DNA of 64,000 nucleotides from positions 35,175,305 through 35,239,304 of the forward strand of contig OY855908.1 of the NCBI GenBank assembly GCA_963693305.1, given 5' to 3'. The DNA is from Meandrina meandrites. Its lineage: Eukaryota; Cnidaria; Anthozoa; Scleractinia; Meandrinidae. Made by a program: the position numbers and the translations under genes. Below, one piece after another: positions 22,001 to 34,000 of this stretch (position 1 is its first letter; every line of letters begins with the position of its first letter). The notes under the pieces are model-generated. The model saw only the letters and a program-made list of their open reading frames with translations. It did no database searches and had not been told where the DNA came from.

Positions 22001-25000
22001 AAAATAGAAATTTTGTCCCATATCATAGGGACAAGGCCAGATCTCGCGCTTACGGTCTCCTCCCATTATGGCTCCTGATCACAATACAATACAAATCCCC
22101 GATGACTTACTTTACACCATCACACTTTTACTTATACGACACACCGATTATCTACCTATTTTGATTGCTAAAAAAAAAAAACGGTCTAACTCGTGAGAAG
22201 GAATTTCCACTTCTGCCTAAAATTCTTCTCATCATTAGACGTGGCAGCGATGTATTTTTCAATCTCCATTTTCTCGTGCACTACTGCGACGAAGTCATTA
22301 AAAACGTGTTTGATACTGTTAAGTGCGTTTTCATAAAGAAAATATTTACCCAGAAGTATGAGATGATTGAGGGCTAAACGGTGCGTACAAGACCGAGTAA
22401 TTCCAAATAACACGTCAAGCTCAGAAAGAAGTAAATTCTCATTGCTTTCGATCATATACCAATTTTGGAACTTATTCCAAAAAGAGGACGCCTGCGTGCA
22501 GCTAATAAACAGATGCTGTATGGTTTGGCTATCAGAGGGACAGAACGGGCAGAAAGGGGAAGCAACCTTTTTCATTTTGTATAATAAACTGTTCGTGGCT
22601 AAAATGTTGTATACAATTTTGTATTGGAACATTGCTAATTTAAGTTCTTTTGTGGCCTTAAATGGCAGAAGATAAATTTTACTTAGAGTCTCCTTTGTGA
22701 TACCGTATGATTCAAGCTTTTTCTCTGAGGTTGGAGGGGGAAGATCTTCAAAGAGTAACAACTTTTCGTACAACGCCTTGCACGATAAAGTACAGATTGG
22801 CGGGGTGGGTGAAGTCGTGTCACCGAAATTCACATGAAGTAGCTTCTTCCATCTTTGGGGAATCGCGGATATAAGGCTATGGTATTGTAAAAAATTGCAA
22901 TCTAGTGCGTATTTATTGCAAAACGAGAGGAAAGGCAGAAAGCGATTTTCATACTCGTCAAAAAGATCTGAAATTTGTTTTACTCCTGCTTCGTGCCATT
23001 GAGGTAGATATACCATTTTTTTGTTGATCATGATGAATCTGTTGTTCCAAATTATTTGAGAGAGAACCTCGTTCTTGCTGTGAGGTGTTGTAGACGCAAT
23101 TTTCTGCCAATAGTTTTTAATTTGTTTGTAAAATTCGGCAAGGTGGTTATTAAGGTCAAGAAGGTTATAATCATAATTACATTTAAAAAGCTCCGTGCCG
23201 CCAACACTGGACAGAAACGATTTTGGAATATACTTCCACGGTGCATCCGAGTCGGAACATAAGCGCTTAATCCAGGTTAATTTTAAAGCTTTGTCGAAGA
23301 GAACAAAATCTTTCATTTCTAGACCACCATCTAATTTCTTCTTGATAAGGGTTGTCTTTTTTATTTTTGGTGGTTTTTGCTTCCAAATAAAGTCGAACAC
23401 TATATTATTGACTTCTTTGGCAAAGTTTTTTGGAGTCTCCATAACACTGCAGATGAACACAAGTTTGGAGAGTGCTAATGTTTTGACAATATTTATTTTG
23501 CCGTAAATGGAAATGTCTCTTCTGGACCAGATACTTAGAGTTTTCTTTAAAGGTCCTAACTTTTCCAAAACATTTTTCTTATGAGGCGTTTCAATATTGT
23601 AAGTAAAGTGTACCCCAAGAGCATAAACTGGTTCGTCACTAATTTGGAGGTTGAAAATTGCATCCTTTCTATGACGCAAGGAGCCGAGCCAAAGCATTTC
23701 TGATTTTGTTTGGTTTATTTTTAAACCAGAACATTTTTCAAACAGCGAGAGTAAGTCAAATAAATTAGAAACCGACTGGGCATCGGCGAGAAGGGCGGTA
23801 GTGTCGTCAGCATGTTGAGAGAGCTTGACTACTTCATCTCCTTGTATATTAATGCCTTTAATATCTTAGGAACGTCTAATACTCTGGGCAAGGAGCTCCA
23901 TAGCGATAACAAAGAGTATGCCTGAGAGTGGGCAACCTTGACGGACACCGCGTTCTAAATAGAAGTGTTGGGAGGCTACTCCATTGTTAATAACGCAACT
24001 AGAGATGTCTTTATAGAACACGCTGATCCATTGCCGAAGATTTGGACCGAAGTTGAAAGATTCTAGGCATTTTTGGATGAAGTCCCATTCAACTGAGTCA
24101 AAAGCTTTTTCGAAATCCAAGAAAACTGCTATACCTGGTATATCGTTTGTTTTAGTGAAGTCTATTGTGTCTGCTATAAGTCTAATGCTTTCATCGATGA
24201 ATCTTCCTTTTACATAGCCAGACTGACAAGGATGGATTATGCTTGGCAAGATCTTTTCCAACCGAAGAGCAATAGTTTTGGTCGCGATTTTGTAGTCAAC
24301 ATTAAGTAGGGATACAGGTCTCCAATTCTTTAAATACTCCGCATTCTTATTCTTTTTAGGGATTAAAGAAATAATTCCTTGCCGTTGAGTGACCCGTGTT
24401 TTAAGGCATAATTAAAGCTTTCTACCATGAATTTACCGACGTCGTTCCAAAAGTTAAGGTAGAATTCAGAGGTAAGACCATCTGTGCCTGGTGTTTCATT
24501 GCTCTCCATTAGCATCAGCGCACGTTCGCATTCATCGATGGACATAAGGCCTTCGCAGCTTGTAGCGGTTTCCTCTGATAACGCGTTTTCCGTTTTAAAG
24601 AATTCGTTAAAAACCGAGTCGTTCGGATTCATATTTTGTGATGTATATATCCTTTTGAAAAAACGCTCTTCCTCTTCAAGAATCTCCTTTGGGTCAGTAA
24701 TTTTTTCCTCATCGTTAATAGCCTGCGTAGCTGGCGGGATTTCGCGAACGAGTGCTTTTTACCCGGGTTTTTTAGCGGCCGCATGCTTTGGTCTTGGCCG
24801 CCAAGCAGCGAGGGGCTTGGTGAGGAGTCGAGTTGAGATCCCGCCTGCCGGAATGCGTGGGTTTTTTTGAATTATGCGTTCGCCAGTGCACGCGAATTTC
24901 GGATTGGCTAAGAGCTGTGAAACGTCAATCAAATGTTAATCGATACCTCTTAAGCATCCCATGGGAAAACGTCCGTGTTTTACGTGCAGATGGCAAAATG

Positions 25001-28000
25001 GAAGGAAGGCAAAGAGAAAGCTATATACTCACTAAATGTCCCGGCAGCGAAAGCAGAAAAATATTCTAAAGGAAAAACAGACTGTGATTTAGTTGCTTTC
25101 ACGAAATGATGTTTTGGCAGTATGCAAGAGAGGTAAAACCCAAACGTCGAGCCAAAGAGACAAACTGCCCGATCAAATTAAATATTAATACAAGCCGAGT
25201 ATAACCTTTACAACACGAAAATGTCTCTCTAAAACCAACTTTGAGCTTTCGCGAATCACCAACAGTCTCTCTTAGCTTACGAAGTACGATAAACATGTCA
25301 TCTGTGATCGTGATAAGATCAATACATCGGTGCATCTTGCAACAGTGTTAAATAAACCGGGCCGGCCTCGGCATCACAAACATTAAATGCAAGTAATCAA
25401 CACGGAATATATCAGATCTTGTCCTTCCAGAGCTAAAGTATACCTTGCAAATAACAATGAGCCAATGCAAAACAAACTGCAATAGCAAAACATGTGGTAA
25501 ATTACACAGCCAGAGGTGTCAAACTTTGCAAACAGGAAACCGTGCTAGGAAGGCTCTATTCAACTTATACTGCCGCCGAGTAATACAACACATCTGGTAG
25601 TCTCCTTCAGATTAGTAGAGCACAATCGACATATGTCATTAACAACTCCTTCTTTTGGTTTAGGGCCCCGTTTTAGAGGCATTTTTGGCGTAACAACCTT
25701 TGCGTTACTATCCATGCGCCATCAAGAGTTTGTTTACGAGTGTCAATGCCCTTTCACGCGATTCGTATTACACCTCACTCTCTGATTGGCTTATGTTTAA
25801 TTTGAAATCAAAGGCGATAAAAGTGGGCGGATAGCAAAACCCCTAAGAAATCCGGCAGGCGGGAATTTCACTCGCGGCTCCGCCGCTCGCTGACGCGGGC
25901 TTCGCCCGCGCGAGAAAAATTCACTCGTGCCCGCTAATCCCGCCAGCTACGCAGGCTACATCGTTAACAAATATGGACGTTATGTGTTTTTTCCTGTGGT
26001 TTGTTTTTTTCTAAATTGTAAAAATACTTACTATTTCTCTCGCCATGTTCATACCAGCGCGCTCTGCTGCGTATAATCGTGCCTCGCGTCTTGACGCTTG
26101 CTATTTTGGTTAGCTTAGATTTTATTCTTTCTAATTCGCTTCTAAGAGAATCGCTGTACTCTGTCTGGAGTTTGCATTGTACCGTAATCATTTCCGACAA
26201 AAGAGCACATTCTTCGTCACGTCTAGATTTTTCTTTTTTCTTCGAGAATTGTATTGTAAACGCTCTAATTTCCATTTTTATCATTTCCCAGAACAGCCCT
26301 TTGTCTTCAACTTCATGATGCTTTTTGGCAAACTCTGGAATTAAAAAGTTCAATGATTCGACATATTTGGTGTCAGACAACAAAGAATTGTTGAATTTCC
26401 AGAAGCCGGGCCCACGAGGGGGTTCGCATTCAGAAAAAGAAATAGAAAGAGTGACTGCGGAGTGGTCAGAATAAATATTTGGGATTATTTTGCATTCGCT
26501 AACTCGACTACAAGATTGTTCTGAAACGAATAGATAATCAAGTCTACACTGAATTTTCATTGAGGGGTTCGCCTACGTAAAACCAAATGAGTCTGGATTT
26601 TTGTAGCGCCACGAATCGACCAAATTATGTATTTTGATTAAAGTAATGAGTTCAATGGTTGATGCCTTTTTTAGGTCTACCGGTTTACCGCCTCTTTTGT
26701 CCGAAGTGTTGAATACGCAGTTGAAGTCACCCCCTAAAACAAGGTTTTCATTACCATAGTTACTGAGGATATTGTTCGAAAGCTCTCTAAGGAATACAAC
26801 CTGCTGGTTTGGATCGTTTGGTGCATACACATTAACCAATACGACTTTTGTGTTATCAATAACAATCTCTGCTAAAATGTATCTCCCGTATTTATCTTCG
26901 GTAATTTTTTCAATATTACTCCTCTGCTATGGGACGAACCGTGGCTAGATACGATTTTGCCTCCCCATTCTGCCTCCCATCTTCCGATAGCGTCGAGTGA
27001 GGAATAAGTTTCTTGCAAGAAAATTAAGTCAGATTTTTGCTGATGCAGCCAGCGAAACACCTGTCTTCGCTTTCTCGAACCGTTTAACCCTCTTACATTA
27101 AGAGATATAATTTTGTACATTTAGATTCTCTACAGAAGGCAAATTCATAATATTCCAGAAATAAGTATAGCATTTGTTTATACTATAACGCACTTTGTGC
27201 AGCGAGATTTCATTACATGGTATTAATTTTCTTTTGTTGATTGACTTAGAGTTCGGTAGACAAAAGCAATGAAACATACTTACGACAGAAACATAACACA
27301 AACAAAATAAACTACTTACAACTTCGGACTTACCTATGCATTTGTGCGGCATTGTTGACTGGGCCGAAAAACAGATATCAACAGCAGCCGTCAAGCGATG
27401 GTTGAGCTGGACAGCGAAGCGAGAGAACTCAGAGTGTTGTTAAACTTAACTGTCCATTAAACGTCCGTAAATAGGGAAATTAGTTGATTCGGGTCCTCGG
27501 TAAAGTGAACCATCAATGAGAAGCTTTTCAACTTTGAAATAAGCTTCTTTCTTTTCGCGTTTAGCTGCTTTGAGAATGGGGTATAAGTTCTTCCTTATTT
27601 CGTCCACTTCCTTGGGAAAGTCGTCGGATATTCCAATGTTGGTGCCTTTGGGAATGTTCTTTATGAACGACTTGATGAAGTTCTTGTCTTGGTAAACGGA
27701 GAGTTTGACTATTATTGGACGTGGTCCAGAGCTCTGGCCATCACGTTTGCGAGTAGAAATTCTATGGACTCTATCAAAGTGTATCTGCTCTTCGTCGCCG
27801 GGTGGAATTTTCAGCTTCGTGCGCAAAAATTCTCTCAGAACCGTTTCTGTGTCGTTGTTCGATTCGTTTAAACGTTCTTTTACGCCAAAGAATTTTAGGT
27901 TGCCCCTACGACTGTGGCATTCAAGTTTGACGTGCCGGCGACGTAATTCATTAATATCTTTCTCCACTCCCTCTCGGGTGATGTTGATGTTTTGTTGCTG

Positions 28001-31000
28001 AGACTCCAGACTACTTGTTAGCGTTTTCAAATCGTCAATCTCTTCTTGCGCATTCTGCAAGCTTGCTTGCAAGGACTTATTTTCCTCTTCCAGCTGGCTA
28101 ATTCTAATTTTATAATTTTCCAACTCAGGAAGAACACCTAACAGCATGTTAAGCTTTTCTTCGATGCTGCTGAGTCTTGCGTTCATTGTACATGACTGCC
28201 TGCAGCCGTGATATTCGGTCGCATCTTCTTCGTCAGTTTGGGAGCTTCCTTCTCGAGTTCTTTTCCTCCCTCTTTCTTTCGTGTCGTTATAATTACTTTG
28301 TGCGTTATTCATTTTGTTACTTTTGAGAGATAACAACCATGACATGCGGCCGCGAGGCTGAAAGTTTCACTGAGGACCTCGTTCGCCTCGTGTCCGCCAT
28401 GTTTCGTGGCTAGAGCCCACTGTTTTATGTTAACAGAACTGTTTCCCCTTCCTTTTCCCCCTCTGGTTCTCTTACAGTATCTTCTTCTCTTACAGTATCG
28501 TCTTCATCCGTTTCTTCAATGGTCTTTCCAAGTGGTACCCACACGTCCTCATCTGTTACCTCAAGTACCCAGGTCTATTCATCTATTTCCCTTACGGTTT
28601 CTCTAAGTGGTGCCGAGTCCGTGTTATTCGCTCCTCGTCACACCACCACTGCTCAAGCTGGCGCATCGTCAACAGATCTCATTTCTCCTACTTCCTCTTC
28701 ATTTGGCGCAAGTCCCTCAGCATCTCTTGGTATGTTCATATTAGCCTCGATATTGTATTGTAATAAAATATGCTGGGTCAAATGCTGCTGACAAACAAAC
28801 AAATTGTTGTAAATAAAGTATTATTTAATTGGAAGCTAATTACTAAATTTTGGCTGCGTGTTTCAATTTAAACAGTCAATTATGGTGCTCCGTTCTGCGA
28901 CAAAGTACTATTTTCTGGTGTTTTTTTTATAGCCGATTTCTACTGACGATGTCAGCTGCTCCATGGAAGCAGTTGCACTTTAACAAGTCTCTCAAGCAAT
29001 CTTTATCGTTTAGCGAAGTAGAAATGGAAAGTGTTTCCAAATAAGTATTTCCCCTAGTGAGATAATATAAGAATTTCACATGCTCTTTCTTTTTTTCTTT
29101 GTTTTAGCTTTTTTCACTTTCTTTTCTTCTTTTGGGTGTCGATCTATTTGTTTAATCCATTGGGATATGCTGCTTTGTACTTTTTCATCATCTGGGAACA
29201 TTCTCTTGAATGCCTGTTGATAGATCTTGATATAGCGTGAATATTGTCAGAGTTATTACCCGTGCTGGCAGAGATAGCCATGTCTGTTATGTGCACGTCT
29301 TGTCACTGAAGAGACTAACATCATGTTTCGTTATCACATCTTTCTAATATATTCCCAGACGGGAATTGAACCCATGGCCTCCCAGATACTGGTTGAGCGT
29401 TTTCTGTTGTTTGCAGTAGTTATTGCAGTTCAAGTGCACGTGGTTTGCGGGGTTTTACGTTGTTTCCGGCTGCTGCAAACTGTGTAGTTGCTGTCGGTTC
29501 CTGTAGTTTTAGCAGGTAGTGCTATTCTAGCGGGCGTTGTACACGAACTAAACCCCAGTACAACTGCTTTCATCAGAAAATACACAAACAAGTACAAGAA
29601 AGAAGAAAACAGTTTCTTCTAAAATGAAACAACATTGACCTAGTAAGAAAATGTGGCTTATTGGGTGTTTACCATTTGTCAGAAGGAACCGGTTGGGATG
29701 AACATTGAATAATGGTAAGAGATTTTCCAAAATAAGCAAACCAACCGAATGAGATGGGGCTTACCATTTGAAATTCGGTTTTCTGTTATTGCTTTCCGTT
29801 GATGAGAGACTGGAACTGGGAAACCGTATAAATGGTAAGGAAATTTCCGACGTTCCGTTCCGAACTGAAAACGCGCACGAGGAGTTGCTGTTGCTGCTGA
29901 GGAATTGTTGTTCCATTTGACTTTCAACCGAAAATTCCGGATTTTTTGGCTAAATTATTATTGTGCAGTACCTGTGTTTGTTAACGTTCTTGCACTTTAG
30001 ATAGTTGAAGAATTAATTCCCCATTTTGGGTGTCTTTTAACTTTAACTACTTGTTTCGTAGTCAGTTTAACTATTTGTTTAACTAGTTTAACTATCTATT
30101 TCGTAGATAGTTCCAGTATATAGAGACTAGGTATAGTTACGCATTAGTTTAGTTTATGTGTTGTAGGTTAAATTCGGCCTTATTAGGCTGTATGGTTCCT
30201 GTCATAAGTTTTACATTTTATGAAGTTTATTAATCAGACATTTTGTCTTGCTGTGCAAATAACTCCCGCAGTTTGAACAACAACAACAACAAGGTTTATT
30301 TGAACTGCAAATTACTAGTAACAACTTAAACAATAAATAAATTAAAAAATACATACAGTTGCTGGTCACCCAAAATAACTAAAGAGCTAAACTAGTTGGG
30401 TGACCACATTTATTAAGAACAATGTTTTAAAATTGCCAATCCAGCATCTTACATACTGCGACATAAATTTTCCTTTTAAACTGTCGCCTAGTGTTCTATC
30501 TTACAAACCTTATAATAGGCAAGAACAAATGTAAAATGCGCATGAAAAGAATTTGAACTGTTACATAATTGCGGATCATCTGTTCTGTCAGCTGCGTGGA
30601 AGAATCTGATTGGTACCTGGAGTGACAGCGGATCATCATGGACAGGAAGTATTCCTTACAATGACGCTCAGTGGCATTACGGCCCAGCAAGACTGTGGAC
30701 CACACCTTTGAACACAGATGAGTATGGTAAGATAACGAGCACAGCACTTGGTTAAAAAACTGAATTATTCGGGCCTCCGCACCCATTGAAAAAGCCCAAC
30801 GTTTAATTATCAGGATCACATCTAAGTGTAAATATGTTACATTAATATCGGTTCAAGTTTTTTTTTAGCGGCGTAAAAGATCCCGTGAAAATCTGTTTTC
30901 ATTTGCAGGTTTGCAAAACCATGAAATGGTATCCAATTCGCACTATTTACCAGCGTTGAGTCTTAATTTATCAATTTGATTCACACTAACACCAAATTGA

Positions 31001-34000
31001 ATATTCATCCCATTATCTTCAGTAATTACAAGTCGCATTCAAGTGTTAAGTGGCAAGGGCTGCGGTCACATTTTCAAGTACAAAATAGGAAGTGTGGCGA
31101 CACGATAGTAAGTACTTTAATATGGCTATATTCGCATGAAAGTAAATTTTATTAAGTTTAGATCTTTATTGAGAGGTATGTTTTTACTCAAGGAAGCTTT
31201 TAACTTATAAGTTTTTAAACAAGAGATATATTATAGGCCACTGTATGTATTTATGTAAACTTGGTTGAGCCCACCATTTTTTCACATTTACTATTATTTT
31301 AAATTACGCATTGATAATATTCATGTGCTAACTAATAACAATAAAATTACCGGTATGTGCTCGAGATAACTATGGGATGATAGTTGATGAGGCCGAACGC
31401 GGAATCATCTATGATAATAGAATTCTAACAACATTTCCTTCAAATGAAGAATTCCAGTTATTTATCTACATTTTGAGCAATATAAAAACTTTATGCGTTA
31501 ACGAAATCTCGCGCGGACATAATTGCCATTTGGAACTTTCAGCTGTTTACACACGCTCATTAGTTTATCAACAATATCGAGTTTTTAAAGTCGCGTTATT
31601 ACAGCCAGACTGCCCTTCCTTTAGTCTTACCTGGATTTGATTTGCCCATTAATATTTCTAAATTTTCACCGAATCTTGAGCGAAACAAAAAAACGTCACT
31701 ATCTTCAACCACTGCACGACGACGATCTCCAACCACTGCACATTAATATTTGTAATAGTTTAAGATATCTCAGCTTATCAGATTGTAGTATTTCATTAGA
31801 ACACCTATATTTCCAAAATTCCTTTAATAGATTTAACTTTTCATGATTAAATCAGTGCGGAAATACATCCTCCATTTGTCTTAACAGCCAAGTAACGAAG
31901 GCATGGGGATATTTCTTGTGGGGCGGCAATGCCATGTACATAACAAGCTCTGGACCAGAGAGTAGTCCAAAAATTGCCTTTACAGTAACTTCTGGTACCT
32001 GGTATAAACTCAAGACCGAAGTCAGTGGTACTAACGTAAAGATTTACGTCAACGACAAGCTAGCCAAGGAAATCACAATGTCAGGCAGTGAAGCTGATGC
32101 TAAGAGCAACAATTACGTCGGCATATGGTGTCACAACAAAATTCCTATAAAGGGTGATAATTTCCAAGGTAATAGAAGAAGTTATAAGTGTATCACAGAG
32201 GCTCTGAGGAAGCATTGCAATCCATTGCGAGAATATATTGGCAGGATTAAATCTGGGAAAATTAGTTTAAGAGGATTGGCCTTTTAGATGCAAAGTGCTC
32301 CGTTGTGACAAGCATTATATTGATTGAATCTTAGCGGTAGTTTTTGCAATTTCTGCGGAAATTGGCCGGTTTGTCTAACCAGCTAGAATTGCTGCAACCC
32401 TTACGCTTTAATCGATGCATGGGAAAATTCCCTTGGGGGATACTTCAACACCCCCCCCCCCCCCCCCACCCTCCCCCCTCCCAAAAAAAAAGAAAGAAAA
32501 AGAAAAGTAGGGGCGGATCGAGGATTTTCCAAAGGAGGGTGGCTTTTACCAAATATTTTTTTTACAATTTTTCGCCCTGGGTGGGGATGGCTGAATGTTA
32601 GAAAATATGTACTACAATTATAAAGTTAACCTTTCTTTACACCTTACCCAGTGTAGTTTGTCCGTCCGAAGGATAGCAATTAACCAGATGAATACAGCGA
32701 TGTTTGGCCAACAAACGATACACTAGAAGCTTCACTTTTGTTGAGTGCCTAATTGTTCTCTCCCTTTTTACGTTTTATTTTAGTTTTAATTTCAAGCTGC
32801 CAAGCGCTTTCTGTTGGTAGTCTGGTCAAAACATCACCGAACAGCTGCGTGACTTCACAGAGAAGAATAAACAGCAATTGCTCGTTCTCATGCCCACAAG
32901 GATACCAGCTACAAGGTCCCTCTTATAAGCGGTGTGTAGCGGATGGTCAGTGGACGGACAGTGCCAAGACAGTTTCATGCACTGGTAAGTGGCATAGATA
33001 ACATGTAGCAGTTATTTTATATGCCGCTATTGGGGTCAATTTACTTGCGTTTTAGAAACAGATAATGAGCTGTTATTAACACAGGTAATTTCCTTTTAGA
33101 CACTGATGAGTGTACTGTTTCAAATGGTGAATGCAGTCACAAGTGTGTTAATACTGCAGGAGGCTACAAATGTGAATGTCCAGACCCCGAACTGAGCTTG
33201 TCATTGGATAACAGAACGTGTCAAGGTAATGAATATTATATTCTACCTTTCCTCATTAACCTTACTGTTGGATCTTTTTGGCTGTTTGGATCCCCCCATT
33301 AGATACTTCTAAGTCATATTTTTCCATATGTAGGGTGTCCACTCATACTTTGCACTGTCCCGAAGGGTTTTCCGCCCATATTTCCCAAAGCGGCACAATT
33401 GCTTTTCCCTTCCTCTCCATTCTACAGTTCATTTACAAGCACGCCCTTTTCTTTTCTGTTGATACAGTTTATAACTCCTCTCTGTTCCTCTTTAGCTCCA
33501 GGTGTTGATGTTCAGTGTAACAACGACAATATGACTATAATCATTCCCAAGTCCCTCCTCCGTGGTATTGACCGTGAGCATCTTCGGCTCCTGGACACCA
33601 CATGCAAAGCTGAAGAAACAAGCGCTCACTTCTTTCTATCAACACCACTGACCGGTTGTGATACAACACACAGAAACACTCCTACAGCTATCGTTTACTC
33701 CAATACAATATTGGAAATCCCTGTTGTTGCCGAGGATGTCATTACACGCGTGCGTGAAATAGAAATACAGTTCAGCTGTTTCTACTCCAAGTATGGCGTG
33801 GTATCATCGGTTGGTTGGAAGCCAAGTAACAAAAAACTTGTGTTTAGTGATAAAGGCATAGGAAACTTTACACTCGCTCTGAATATGTTTCCCGACAAGA
33901 GATTCGTGAGTCCTTACACGAAGGTTGATTTCCCTGTTGCTGTGGTGCTGCGCAAACTTCTGTTCTTTGAGGTATCAGTAACATCAAGTGATAAGCAGCT

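Larger units (their letters stand above)
19887..22077 (-). mobile_element. hAT-like DNA transposon copy 1
   Basis: Terminal inverted repeats begin CAGGAGCCATAATGG and end CCATTATGGCTCCTG. The perfect 8-bp duplication ATCACAAT lies at 19879-19886 and 22078-22085. TIR start and 8-bp duplication fit the hAT superfamily (P elements also make 8 bp). It sits in the LINE 3' UTR, so it is younger than the LINE. A copy in the opposite orientation lies at 43616-46291. Inside is an inverted duplication (about 20680-20998 and 21089-21425) not seen in copy 2. Confidence 0.8.
19536..28420 (-). mobile_element. Decayed L1/Tx1-type LINE with nested insertions
   Basis: A 19-nt T run (19536-19554) is the poly(A) tail of a minus-strand element. 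ORF1 lies at 28345-27446 and ORF2 at about 27120-22186. The element carries nonsense and frameshift mutations, so it is dead. It is interrupted by a hAT-like element (19887-22077) and a MULE-like element (24719-25958). The 5' end near 28420 is approximate, and I see no convincing target-site duplication. It fills intron 1 of gene C in antisense orientation. Confidence 0.85.

Noticed and set aside
28872..28940. Possible extra exon in gene C encoding NYGAPFCDK
   Set aside because: The donor is weak (GTACTA), the frame stops soon after, and there is no counterpart in other copies.
29340..29400. Functional tRNA gene
   Set aside because: Only a box-B and T-arm-like part; no acceptor stem or anticodon arm.
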